Assembly: GCF_001276715.1 (NCBI RefSeq)
Contig: NZ_LIUQ01000034.1
Span: forward strand, 32,098 to 74,255
Direction of reading: 5' to 3'
DNA: 42,158 bases
Origin: Planktothricoides sp. SR001
GTDB taxonomy: Bacteria; Cyanobacteriota; Cyanobacteriia; Cyanobacteriales; Laspinemataceae
The notes beneath the pieces are model-generated. The model did no database searches. It was not told the DNA's origin and saw only the letters and a list, made by a program, of their open reading frames with translations. Position numbers and translations under genes: made by a program. Below, piece after piece: positions 1-8,542 of this stretch. Positions within the stretch are counted from its first letter, which is position 1, and every line of letters begins with the position of its first letter.

Positions 1-42
1 CGATGGCGGCCCCAACCAACAATCAACAACCAACAAAAAATA
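1..42. repeat. heptamer-type short repeat after a CGATGGCGGCC block
   Basis: The window opens with CGATGGCGGCC followed by near-identical 7-bp units (AACCAAC, AATCAAC, AACCAAC). This is the style of the short tandemly repeated repetitive sequences common between cyanobacterial genes. The block is cut by the window edge. It matches a 10-bp insert seen inside another heptamer array near 27.4 kb. It lies just past the stop of the aldolase-like gene. Confidence 0.55.
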
Positions 43-807
43 TCAATCCAATAAATCCGGCTGTTCCCGAACAATTTTTTCATAGAGGGACTGAAAGCCA
101 AACCAGCCCATATAATGAGTGCCCACTTGACTAAAAGTTAAACGAGCCACTTCTGGAGAAATCAAGACAGGTTTACCCACTGCCTCGGCCATTAACTGAG
201 CATGACAAGAACGCTCCATTGTAATAAACCACCAAGCCGCTTCATCCACAGAATGACCCACGGTCAGTAAGCCATGATTTCTTAAAATAATTGCTTTTTT
301 TTCCCCTAAAGTTTTTGCCAGACGTTGACCTTCTTTCAGATCGAGAACCACTCCAGTATAGTCATCAAACAAGGCATGATCTTGATAGAAAGCACAAGCA
401 TCTTGAGTCAGGGGATCGAGTAAACGTCCCAAGGTTGACCAAGTTTTGCCATAGAGGGAATGGGAATGTGCAGCGGCAATTACATCAGGACGGGCTTGGT
501 GAATTTGCGAGTGAATCGCAAATGCCGCCGCATTCACCAACTTATTACCATGAACTACCTCACCTTTGTGATTGACTAGCAATAAATTAGAAACGCGAAT
601 ATGACCAAAATACATCCCGAATGGGTTGACCCAAAAATGATCCGTTAATTCCGGGTCACGGGCTGTAATATGTCCGGCGACTCCTTCATCAAATCCATAA
701 TGAGCAAACAGACGCAGGGCTGCGGCTAAACGTTGTTTTAGATGTAATCGCCGATCTTCAACGCGATCGCACGTCGGCGGTTGGGGTAGTCCGGGTTGAA
801 TAGACAT
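43..807 (-). CDS. class II aldolase/adducin family protein
   Basis: The 254-residue protein has the class II aldolase/adducin fold signatures. An HSHS metal-binding pair lies at about residues 114-116 after the PDVIAAAH strand, and a later His in RNHGLL lies at about residue 178. These His residues normally bind the divalent metal used for retro-aldol or epimerase chemistry on phosphorylated or free sugars. The length is usual for the family. The substrate cannot be read from sequence; related proteins include fuculose-phosphate aldolase-like enzymes and many uncharacterised members. The ATG at 807 gives a complete N-terminus. The gene is divergent from the VOC protein at 1145, with a shared AT-rich 337-bp spacer. 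It is probably cytosolic. Family is confident, exact reaction is not. Confidence 0.88.
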   Translation of the reverse strand: MSIQPGLPQPPTCDRVEDRRLHLKQRLAAALRLFAHYGFDEGVAGHITARDPELTDHFWVNPFGMYFGHIRVSNLLLVNHKGEVVHGNKLVNAAAFAIHSQIHQARPDVIAAAHSHSLYGKTWSTLGRLLDPLTQDACAFYQDHALFDDYTGVVLDLKEGQRLAKTLGEKKAIILRNHGLLTVGHSVDEAAWWFITMERSCHAQLMAEAVGKPVLISPEVARLTFSQVGTHYMGWFGFQSLYEKIVREQPDLLD

Positions 808-1144
808 CGCTTGTGAAGAAGTAAGTTGACAAAATTTACGATCTTAAGTTAGCGTATAAACTAATATTCTTTACAAAAGTTAACATATTATTTACCTATT
901 GGTATGATTAGCGCCGAAATAGCGATCGCTTTTTCCAAGGATTAAACTGTCTGAATTAACTAACGCTATTACCATAATTCTATTGATAATTGTATTAATA
1001 ATTCTATTAATGATATTGATTAAATTTTTAAAATTTAAAAATAGACTTTTTTTAAAATAAAAAGTGATTTGATCAAACCATAAATCTAAAGTGAAGTCGA
1101 TTGTTTGCCCATATTTAGTTTTTAAAAATTAGTTAAAGACAGCC
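808..1144. promoter_or_regulatory. AT-rich divergent promoter region
   Basis: This 337-bp spacer separates two divergent genes (aldolase-like, minus; VOC protein, plus) and should carry both promoters. It is very AT-rich from about 950 to 1135. A small inverted repeat TACC-TATT-GGTA lies at 893-904. No recognised operator was identified and no small gene was seen. Confidence 0.45.
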
Positions 1145-1837
1145 ATGAAAGACCAATATAGTCAGTCAAACCACCGCCCGACACAGTTAAACTTATCTGG
1201 GTATAAAGCGTCCGAAAACATCCTCATATCTCCTTTTATTGAGGATAATGGCCGGTTAACTTATCGACCTGAGTGCAAATATCCAGATTTTTTTGCCCAG
1301 TCTACGTTTGAAATCGACCTGTTTGGCGATCGCGTCATTGTAGACCATTTCGTCCTCATGTTTTCCGACCAAGACTCCCTGAAAAACTATGGGAATGCTT
1401 TGGTAGATCGGGGAGCGAAAATCAGCGAAGGGCCGGGAAAATGGCCTGATGATTTTTGTGCAGAGGCCGAACCTTTTCCCCCTGAATTAGCCATGTATTT
1501 TCTCTCGGCGGTCTTTCCCTGTGGGGGAATCATCGTCTTACTAGCCCCGAATTCACCGGAGGATCAAAATCAGCAGTTTCTGAAACAGAGAGGGGTCAAT
1601 GGAGTGCCTCATATCGCCATTCGGGTTGATGACATGGATCGAGCCGTGGAAAAATGGCGAAATAAAGGCTTTATTCCCTTATCAACTCACCCACAAAATG
1701 ATGGATCTTTATGTCAGTGGTTTGTCAGAAATTGGGCGGGTCAGATTATTGAGCTAATCGATCGCCGGAACCATGGACAGGAAACTTTTTCCTGTGAGAA
1801 TATTCGAGGCTTAAGACTGTCAGAAGTGCAAACATAA
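1145..1837 (+). CDS. VOC (glyoxalase/bleomycin resistance) superfamily protein
   Basis: The 230-residue protein has two halves that read as vicinal-oxygen-chelate modules. The first is at about residues 64-130 and begins VDHFVLMF. The second is at about 152-207, with GVPHIAIRVDDMDRAVEKW and a closing strand GQIIELIDR. The His/Glu positions (H68, H156, E203) are where VOC enzymes place metal ligands, which suggests a metal-dependent enzyme rather than a pure binding protein. The N-terminal 60 residues are outside the domain. The reaction is not predictable; glyoxalase, dioxygenase and isomerase activities all occur in this superfamily. The gene stands alone, divergent from the aldolase-like gene. 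Fold assignment is moderately confident, function unknown. Confidence 0.7.
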   Translation: MKDQYSQSNHRPTQLNLSGYKASENILISPFIEDNGRLTYRPECKYPDFFAQSTFEIDLFGDRVIVDHFVLMFSDQDSLKNYGNALVDRGAKISEGPGKWPDDFCAEAEPFPPELAMYFLSAVFPCGGIIVLLAPNSPEDQNQQFLKQRGVNGVPHIAIRVDDMDRAVEKWRNKGFIPLSTHPQNDGSLCQWFVRNWAGQIIELIDRRNHGQETFSCENIRGLRLSEVQT

Positions 1838-2329
1838 GTCTCAAAAAAATTTGCCTTCTTGTGGGCTCTGGTAAGTTTTTCTTTGTCACCCTTGCTCCGA
1901 CTGCCCTCGGACTCCCCTCCGACTGCCCTCCGACTTAGCAAGAGTTGGCATTCACCATATTTCGCGAGATTGGGCAAAATTTAGATCGGATTTATAACGA
2001 TTTGTAACGATTTGTTTTTTTTTGTAATTTTTGGCCAAAATGCTGAATAGAGTGAGAAAATTGCGCTCTTGCGATCGCCGACGGCATCTTCTCCCTAGAT
2101 GACAACTTAGCGATGAAAAATGTAGGCTCCGGTTCAGATTAAAATGATTGGTAATAATTTAGTCTGTTTTTTTAAGCGCAATTCTGAAATTTTCCCTAGA
2201 CCGATAATTTAAAGTCGCGATCAATTCAAAACGTCCAGCTAGAGATATCCCTGACAATTTGGGAAAATTAAAGTGATCATATTGGCATAAAAATAAAATC
2301 ACGACCGAAACAATAATAGGAACCAAATT
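1838..2329. other. intergenic region upstream of the NACHT gene
   Basis: This 492-bp spacer holds no supported gene. It contains an 11-bp tandem repeat (four units of the CTCCGACTGCC type at 1895-1938). On the minus strand it has an HLR1-like pair (GTTACAAA, 2 nt, GTTATAAA) at 1991-2008, with one mismatch to the RpaB-binding consensus. The last 100 bp are AT-rich and should carry the promoter of the gene at 2330. Confidence 0.5.
1895..1938. repeat. 11-bp tandem repeat, four copies
   Basis: Four consecutive 11-bp units occur: CTCCGACTGCC, CTCGGACTCCC, CTCCGACTGCC and CTCCGACTTAG. The array begins about 60 bp after the VOC gene. It is GC-rich and read directly from the sequence. Confidence 0.8.
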
Positions 2330-4690
2330 ATGATGAAATTTCAGACATTAAAAACCTCACAAAAAGGAAATAAAAAAGCAAAAAAATCTTTTTTGCGTAA
2401 AGATTTTACCGAAATAAATCTCGCAGTTCAAATTGGATTTAATCATCGTGATTCTATCGAAAAATTTTTCCAAGGTAAATCTATTGAATCCTATATTTTT
2501 AAAGAAATTTGCTTACGCCTTGATTTAAAATGGCAAGAAATTGCCGAACTAGATGAGGAAGACCTAAGCAATTACAGCAATCGCATCAATAAGCTAGTTG
2601 AACAATTGAGAAAAATCGTCCATACAACCATTACAAAATTATGCGGTAAAACGCATTTTTTAGATTCTTCAAAATCCATCGGTTTGCATGAGCTTTACAC
2701 TAAAGTTCATATTTTAGAGAAAAATCCGCGCCAACCCTCTTTAGACATGGCTGAATGTGCCCATAAATTGACCCTAGAAAACTTCGATTACTTCGGACTA
2801 GGGCATATATCTGAACCGAGAGTATTAGGATTAAAAGCCGTTGAGCGTTATCCCAAAGTCATGGTATTGGGAAAACCTGGATCGGGGAAAAGTACATTTT
2901 TAAAATATCTAGCAATGCAATGTAATGCGGGTCATTTTAATTCCCATCTAGTGCCGATTTTTATCCCAATGAAAGAGTTTGCTCAAGTACAAGAACGACT
3001 CAGCTTAATAGAATATATTACCCAGGTTTATGCTCCCAATACCGAGGCAGAAATAGAATTTATTCCGGCTCTAGAAGAACTGATGTCTCGTGGGCGAGTG
3101 ATGATTTTATTGGATGGAATTGATGAAGTCCCAGAGACATCTCAGCAGCGAATCCTCAGACAACTTAGAGAGTTTACGGAAAAGTTTAGTTTGAATCAAT
3201 TTGCGATCGCCTGCCGGATGGCACTGCCAGAATATGTTTTAGAAAATTTCATTCAAATTCAAGTTGCCGATTTAGACATTAAACAGATTGTTACCTTTAT
3301 CCGCAAATGGTTTCACGCCAAAACCGACATAAATGTGGATTTTTTGATCGAGAAAATACGAGAAAATCCCGCCATTCAAACCTTAGCCAGGAATCCCCTA
3401 CTCCTGACCCTCTTATGCTTAGTTTTTGAACAGACCGCAGAGTTTCCTGAGACTCAAATTCAATTGTATGAACAGGGAATGCAAATCCTCTTGAATCAAT
3501 GGGATGAGGAAAAATCTTTAGCCGGGGACGAAATCTATCGCCACTTATCCTTAAAGACTAAACAAGATTTACTAGATAAAATAGCCCTGAGAATTTGTTT
3601 GTGGGGAGAATACTTTGTCCAAAAGTCAGATTTAGTTCAGTATATTCTGGAATCGATGAACCAGTTAACTGAACCAGAGACAAATCTAGAGACATCACCC
3701 AAAGATAGTGAGGCAATTTTAAAATCTATTGAAGTTCAACATGGATTATTGGTCGAAAGAACACCGGGCATTTACTCGTTTTATCATCCCACATTTCAAC
3801 AGTATTTTACGGCAAGAGCGATTGTCAAGTCGCAACATCCTGAAAGTTTATTAGGATTGGTTAACTCGGTGACTCAACCGATTTGGCGAGAAGTGTTCTT
3901 ACTGACGAATGAGATGATGACCAATAGCGATGAACTACTGCGATTAATGAAAATTAAAATCGATCGCCTCATCGCTAGAGATGAAAAACTACAGGCATTT
4001 TTGACCTGGGCTTATCAAAAATCTTTATCTGTCCCTAGTAGTTTTAAACCTGCCGCAGTTCGAGGGTTTTATTTAGCGCTATTTCCCCAACTCAACCAGA
4101 ATCGAAGTGACCTTGACCTTGACCTTCGGCTCACTCTAGGGTGCGACCCTGGTTTTGATTTAGCGGTTGAACGGTTTCTGCACCTGGACTATCTTTTAGT
4201 TCTTACTTTAGCTCGCGCATTAGCCCCCACTTTAACTCGTGATTTAGCTTTGACCTTGGCTTATGTTCAAGCGCGTCTTCGAGTGTTAGCTTTTGATTTT
4301 GCCATCAATCCTGAATTTGAAAAGTCTTTGGCGAAGCTGAGACAAGACCTCACCCAGTCCGATGAACAGATTAAAAGCACAATGGAAGATTGGGATATTA
4401 ATCCTCATGCTTGGACTGAGCGATTAAAAATGGCCAGAAAGTGGTGGCAAACAAATCGTCTCGCTTGGACTGATCGCTTAAAACAGGTGATGGCAGAATA
4501 TCGCGATCTTGGCCATGATTGGCAGTTTACTTATCATCAAGAGCAATTACTGAAGCAATATTATTATGGCAATCAGTTATTGATTGATTGCTTAAACCGG
4601 GCGACTTACGTTTCCAGTGATTTGCGGCAAGAGATCGAAGCTACTTTGTTGTTACCGATCGCAGAAATTGAAACATGGACAACGGATTAA
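2330..4690 (+). CDS. NACHT-domain STAND ATPase with HTH-like N-terminus
   Basis: This 786-residue protein has three parts. Residues about 15-78 resemble the HTH-like N-terminal module of many cyanobacterial NACHT proteins (pattern: INLAVQIGF, then EKFFQGKSIESYIF, then LRLDLKWQEIAEL). A linker follows. The NACHT NTPase occupies about 175-430, with Walker A GKPGSGKS at 181-188, Walker B MILLDGIDE at 258-266 and a sensor-like ACR at about 294. The C-terminal half is helical. It includes a Leu/Ala/Asp/Arg-rich stretch at about 595-665 (DLDLDLRLTL, LARALAPTLTRDLALTLAY), probably the ligand-sensing region. STAND NACHT proteins are ATP-driven sensors, and several bacterial ones protect against phage. 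No nuclease, protease or TIR effector is fused here. It is monocistronic and ends 14 bp from the convergent broken kinase gene. The domain call is strong; a defence role is inference. Confidence 0.9.
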   Translation: MMKFQTLKTSQKGNKKAKKSFLRKDFTEINLAVQIGFNHRDSIEKFFQGKSIESYIFKEICLRLDLKWQEIAELDEEDLSNYSNRINKLVEQLRKIVHTTITKLCGKTHFLDSSKSIGLHELYTKVHILEKNPRQPSLDMAECAHKLTLENFDYFGLGHISEPRVLGLKAVERYPKVMVLGKPGSGKSTFLKYLAMQCNAGHFNSHLVPIFIPMKEFAQVQERLSLIEYITQVYAPNTEAEIEFIPALEELMSRGRVMILLDGIDEVPETSQQRILRQLREFTEKFSLNQFAIACRMALPEYVLENFIQIQVADLDIKQIVTFIRKWFHAKTDINVDFLIEKIRENPAIQTLARNPLLLTLLCLVFEQTAEFPETQIQLYEQGMQILLNQWDEEKSLAGDEIYRHLSLKTKQDLLDKIALRICLWGEYFVQKSDLVQYILESMNQLTEPETNLETSPKDSEAILKSIEVQHGLLVERTPGIYSFYHPTFQQYFTARAIVKSQHPESLLGLVNSVTQPIWREVFLLTNEMMTNSDELLRLMKIKIDRLIARDEKLQAFLTWAYQKSLSVPSSFKPAAVRGFYLALFPQLNQNRSDLDLDLRLTLGCDPGFDLAVERFLHLDYLLVLTLARALAPTLTRDLALTLAYVQARLRVLAFDFAINPEFEKSLAKLRQDLTQSDEQIKSTMEDWDINPHAWTERLKMARKWWQTNRLAWTDRLKQVMAEYRDLGHDWQFTYHQEQLLKQYYYGNQLLIDCLNRATYVSSDLRQEIEATLLLPIAEIETWTTD

Positions 4691-4704
4691 CCCAGATCCT
4701 CCGT

Positions 4705-5268
4705 TTAGAGGCGATCGCCTCCGTCAGACTGGGAATAATGAATCGGGAAAGTCATCATAAATTCTGTGCCGATATCTGGATCGGACTGACAAGAAATCTG
4801 ACCATGATGCTGTTGCATCACTTGATAAGCGATCGCCAATCCTAATCCGGTTCCCGAACCCACTGGCTTAGTGGTGAAAAAAGGATCAAACATATGCTGT
4901 TGAATTTCTATGGGAATCACCGGCCCATTATTTTTAACTCTTACCGTCACTAAGTCCGCTGAACTCATTTCGGTGCGAATCGTAATTTGTTTAGGTTCTA
5001 AACTGGGATCGGATTTTAATGCATCAATGGCATTATTGAGCAAATTAAACCACACTTGGTTGAGTTGGGCGGGATAACATTCCACTGGCATCAATTCACC
5101 ATATTCTTTAATCACAGTGATTTTATTATCCAGTCGATTTTTTAAAATTAATAAAGTGCTTTCAATTCCTTGGTGTAAGTCCACCTCTTTTAATTCAGCT
5201 TCATCCAGCCGAGAAAAGTTTCGCAAAGAAATGACCAACTCTCGAATGCGATTGCTGCCATGTTTCAT
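4705..5268 (-). CDS. C-terminal part of the interrupted kinase: HATPase_c domain
   Basis: This 187-residue frame begins at an internal ATG (SMKHGSNRIREL), 38 codons after the TAG and in the same frame as the upstream half. It holds the C-terminal part of the HisKA helix (LVISLRNFSRLDEAEL) and the HATPase_c domain. The N-box is QVWFNLLNNAIDAL, the F-box FDPFFTTKPVG and the G2 box GTGLGLAIAYQ. The G1 box is altered (NNGPVI). I see no convincing ribosome-binding site at this ATG, so independent expression is doubtful. Confidence 0.6.
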   Translation of the reverse strand: MKHGSNRIRELVISLRNFSRLDEAELKEVDLHQGIESTLLILKNRLDNKITVIKEYGELMPVECYPAQLNQVWFNLLNNAIDALKSDPSLEPKQITIRTEMSSADLVTVRVKNNGPVIPIEIQQHMFDPFFTTKPVGSGTGLGLAIAYQVMQQHHGQISCQSDPDIGTEFMMTFPIHYSQSDGGDRL

Positions 5269-5382
5269 AGAAGTGATTAGCTGCGGTAAGTCTTCTTCAA
5301 TAAATTCTAGTTCAATTTGCTCTAATTTGGCGGCAATATTTGGAGTTAATTCAGGATAATTTTCTTGATATAAATGAATTAA

Positions 5383-6609
5383 CTATAGCAAAAATTTGGT
5401 ATATTCTTCGGTATGAAATAAATTTCCATAAATAAAATTAATGGGATTGTTAATTTCATGGGCAATGCCGCCAACTAAATTTCCTAGGCTGGCCATTTTT
5501 TCTTTTTGAATTAACTTAATTTGCGCCAATTGTAATTCACCAAAAGCTTGATTTAAATCTTCGTTTTTGGTTTTTAACATTTCTTCAGAACGGCGGAGAT
5601 TTTCCTCGACTCTTTTCCGATCATCAATTTCATTTAAGATTTTTTGATTTGTTTTCTTTAATTGATGATGGGTTTTTATATAATCGATGATTAATCCGGC
5701 TAAGGGAACTAGGTAAGCAATAATCTTTAAAAAGTGACCAATATTAAAATCATTATCAAACAAAGCCTTTGAACCAAAAGCCATGTGTATTTGAGTGGCG
5801 GCATTAGGAATGGTACTAACGCTCAAAGAATGAGCAAAAACACTGGGATACCTTTGGTAAAACTTTGGGTAAACCAGTAAACCGGCTAAAATAAACGTTA
5901 TTAAAGGAGCCACATCCCAAGGTCTAGTAATCAAGGAATCAGGAAATATCGTTTCCGGCAGAGTATGACTGGTAGCACTAATTTTAATCATCTGATAGGC
6001 GATTAAACCAAAAATTAAGCTAGTGATAATGACTACGGTGATATTCCCCTGCCACTTTTCTGACTTAAAAAACAGAAAAATACTCACCCCAATGATAGTG
6101 AGTAAAGCGTTGAACATTCGGCAAATTGCCCAAGTAAAGGGAATTAGGTTATGATTATCCGCAGCCGCACTAATTAACCGATCTGCCGCTAATGTATGAA
6201 AAGCATCCATGATTCCGGCACATAATAGGGCTATACCAATGACCAGAGTGGTTGTCTCGCGCTTAATCGTAAAGTGGGCAAATGCTAAAATTGTGGTGAA
6301 TATCGCTGCACAAAATGCACTCCACTCTAGGATGGTATGGGTAAAACTTCCGGCTAAAGTCTGATGGAGTTGATCGTCAAGAATACGAGGATCGAGATTA
6401 GCTGCTGCCGCAAAATCTAAGGCATATTGAGATGAGGCAAAATCTACCCCCAAGAGATTCATTAAGAATGGCAAAACGCAAATTAAGGAGACGATCGCAG
6501 TTAATTGGGGGGGTAGTTTAAAATTGCTTGATGATCGCTTGCCTATAAATTTTCCGGGATTCAATATCGGCATCGATTTAACCAGTTGTACTAAATTAAT
6601 ATTTTTCAT
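5383..6609 (-). CDS. N-terminal part of the interrupted kinase: MASE3-like sensor plus H-box
   Basis: The 408-residue open frame starts at an ATG (6609) and ends at the internal TAG. It has about seven to eight hydrophobic helices between residues 35 and 310. One carries the motif AGIMDAFHTLAADR, which resembles the DxxHT signature of MASE3-type integral membrane sensors. A coiled coil (about 318-365) follows. The dimerisation/phospho-acceptor segment has the sequence LVGGIAHEINNPINF, with His 384. Translated alone, it would be a membrane sensor with a phosphorylatable His but no ATPase domain. MASE3 is a likely but not certain assignment. It is the 5' half of the pseudogene spanning 4705-6609. 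Confidence 0.7.
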   Translation of the reverse strand: MKNINLVQLVKSMPILNPGKFIGKRSSSNFKLPPQLTAIVSLICVLPFLMNLLGVDFASSQYALDFAAAANLDPRILDDQLHQTLAGSFTHTILEWSAFCAAIFTTILAFAHFTIKRETTTLVIGIALLCAGIMDAFHTLAADRLISAAADNHNLIPFTWAICRMFNALLTIIGVSIFLFFKSEKWQGNITVVIITSLIFGLIAYQMIKISATSHTLPETIFPDSLITRPWDVAPLITFILAGLLVYPKFYQRYPSVFAHSLSVSTIPNAATQIHMAFGSKALFDNDFNIGHFLKIIAYLVPLAGLIIDYIKTHHQLKKTNQKILNEIDDRKRVEENLRRSEEMLKTKNEDLNQAFGELQLAQIKLIQKEKMASLGNLVGGIAHEINNPINFIYGNLFHTEEYTKFLL

Positions 6610-6832
6610 TTGCTAAAATAATTTATCCAATAGATGTAATATTTTTATGCTCTAACCAAATAAATAAATCTCTATGTTAATCTGGGCTGAAAAAATTTAC
6701 CAAATTCTCTTGATAAGCAGATTTTGATTGAACCCAGGCGCGGATTTTAATCATATTTTAATCATATTTTTTCGATTGATGCTATGCTGTTAGAGTAAAT
6801 AAGCATTTTAGGATAACTAGGCTTTGGTGTAA
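6610..6832. promoter_or_regulatory. divergent promoter region
   Basis: This 223-bp AT-rich spacer lies between the broken kinase (minus) and the propeller protein (plus). It contains a duplicated TAATCATATTTT sequence at about 6748-6770. It must contain any promoter for either gene. No known operator was recognised. Confidence 0.4.
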
Positions 6833-8353
6833 ATGTCAAGTTCTAACTCAAGTTTAAATTGGATTTACCAAAAATTTCGCGAACCGCTAGATCGCCTTGC
6901 ATTTGTGTTGATCGGTATTTTAACGGTCTTGCTGATTGCTCTGCTGATCGCTGGCAACCAGACAGCCCCACGGGTCAGACATTTTAGCTGGCAGCAGCAA
7001 CAAGTTGGTAGTGATGACCGAGCATTTATTTTGACATTTAGCCGTCCGATGAATCATGGCAGTGTTGAAGAAAATTTGCGAATTGACCCCTTGTTAACCG
7101 GAAAAATTAGCTGGGCGGGGAGAAGAATGGCTTATACTTTAACCCAACCAATTCCTTATGGTCAAAACTTTAAATTACAACTCCAAGCAGCCAGGGATTT
7201 ATTTGCCAAACCAGGGGACATTGAGTCGTTAAGTGAACCGTTTATTGGTACTTTTTGTAGTCGCGATCGCGCTTTTGTCTATTTGGGAGCAAGTCCAGAA
7301 GAACAAGGCCAATTAGTTCTTTATAACCTAACCAAACAAGAAACCAGAATTTTAACCCCCAAAGACCTGGTAGTGATGGATTATAAAATCTATCCCCAGG
7401 GCGATCGCATTTTATTTTCCGCCCTTCCTCGATCAGAGGGCGGAAATGCTCGATCAAATGCCAGTATCTATCAGGTAAAAACAGGCATTTCCCTAGAGTG
7501 TTCTAGTCAAAACGATTCAACTACCCCCCCTAACAGTATTGAACTGCTCAAACCGGAACAAATCTTAGATAGCGATCAGTATCAAAATCTCCGGTTTGAG
7601 TTGTCAGCCGATGGCAAAACGATTCTAGTCAATCGGATTAACCTGCAAAATCCATCTGATTCGGGTCTGTGGATCATTCGAGAAGGAAGAAAACCACAGC
7701 CATTAGGGAATCAGCCCGGAGGCAATTTTTTATTCACCCCAGATAGCAAAACCGTGGCAATTTTACAGGGTCAAGGAGTGGCAATTTTACCCTTAGAGCC
7801 AAACAGTGAGCCGTTAGATTTTATCCCCAAGTTTGAAATGTTATTTGATTTTACTCGCGATGGTACAGCGGCAGCAATGGGAACTTTTAACCGAGATCCC
7901 AAAAAATCGACAAGATCGCTATTTTTCTTCACAAACCAAGGGGTAGAAACAGAACTTTTCCGCACCGAAGGCTCTATTTTAGATGCTAAATTTGACCCCA
8001 CCAATCAAATTCTCTATTGCCTGATCACTAAGCTAATCGAAGAAGAAGAAGAATATCGGGAAGAACCATTAATTGCCGCCCTAAATATTGAAACTAAAAA
8101 ACTCACACCCTTAGTGTTGCTACCCAATCAGCGCAATATACAAATGAGTTTGTCTCCCGATGGCCTCGGTTTGTTGTTTGATCAAGAAAGCCAAAATCGG
8201 AGTTCGGCTCCCACATCGGCAGATCCAACCCAGAGCAATAGTCGTTTGTGGCTCATCCCTTTAGATATTAATGCTTTAATCAAAGAAGATGTGCCACAAA
8301 TTGAACCCCAACTCTTACCTTTTGTGGGGATTCGCCCTCAGTGGTTGCCCTGA
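6833..8353 (+). CDS. membrane-anchored protein, Ig-like domain plus beta-propeller-like region
   Basis: The 506-residue product has one N-terminal membrane helix (about residues 22-41, RLAFVLIGILTVLLIALLIA) and should be anchored with the rest outside the cytoplasm. Residues about 45-130 read like a bacterial Ig-like (SbsA/Big_5 type) domain: FILTFSRPMNHGSVEENLRI, then YTLTQPIPYGQNFKLQL. Residues 145-505 show repeated strand patterns typical of TolB/WD40-like propellers (QGDRILFSAL, ADGKTILVNR, PDSKTVAILQ, SPDGLGLLFDQ). I do not recognise a named family or enzyme motif. It is more likely a cell-envelope binding or structural protein. It is divergent from the broken kinase. Architecture is inferred from pattern only. 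Confidence 0.65.
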   Translation: MSSSNSSLNWIYQKFREPLDRLAFVLIGILTVLLIALLIAGNQTAPRVRHFSWQQQQVGSDDRAFILTFSRPMNHGSVEENLRIDPLLTGKISWAGRRMAYTLTQPIPYGQNFKLQLQAARDLFAKPGDIESLSEPFIGTFCSRDRAFVYLGASPEEQGQLVLYNLTKQETRILTPKDLVVMDYKIYPQGDRILFSALPRSEGGNARSNASIYQVKTGISLECSSQNDSTTPPNSIELLKPEQILDSDQYQNLRFELSADGKTILVNRINLQNPSDSGLWIIREGRKPQPLGNQPGGNFLFTPDSKTVAILQGQGVAILPLEPNSEPLDFIPKFEMLFDFTRDGTAAAMGTFNRDPKKSTRSLFFFTNQGVETELFRTEGSILDAKFDPTNQILYCLITKLIEEEEEYREEPLIAALNIETKKLTPLVLLPNQRNIQMSLSPDGLGLLFDQESQNRSSAPTSADPTQSNSRLWLIPLDINALIKEDVPQIEPQLLPFVGIRPQWLP

Positions 8354-8542
8354 ATATCTCAGAAAAAGCGTCAGAAAAAGCGCTTTTGCAGAGGAGATGA
8401 ATGTTGACGGCTAAGTCTCGATTCTCTCTCCTCTTTGATCGGCGCTTTGATCGGCGCTGGCTTGAAAGCTGTCCCTAACTTGAACCGTGACTTGAACCGT
8501 CACTTGAACCGTGACTCGATCAAGAATCAAGCAATCTGGGGT
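8354..8542. repeat. 12-bp tandem repeats in a convergent spacer
   Basis: Two 12-bp tandem repeats lie between the propeller gene and the convergent TPR gene. TTTGATCGGCGC occurs twice (8434-8457). ACTTGAACCGTG occurs three times with one change (8478-8513). No clear terminator hairpin was seen. Confidence 0.7.

Larger units (their letters stand above)
4705..6609 (-). pseudogene. membrane sensor histidine kinase interrupted by an in-frame TAG
   Basis: Reading 6609 to 4705 in one frame gives about 634 codons with a single TAG at 5385-5383. The residues on both sides continue a normal histidine kinase: EEYTKFLL, stop, LIHLYQENYPEL, then SLRNFSRLDEAEL. Upstream lie an N-terminal multi-helix membrane region, a coiled coil and the H-box AHEINNP (His 384). 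Downstream lie the N-box (NLLNNAIDAL) and the G2 box (GTGLGLAI). The G1 box reads KNNGPVIP where family members normally have DNGPGIP, so the ATP-contacting Asp and a Gly are missing. One stop plus a damaged ATP site argues for a decaying gene, although amber read-through or two separate polypeptides cannot be excluded. There is no partner response regulator next to it. Confidence 0.8.
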
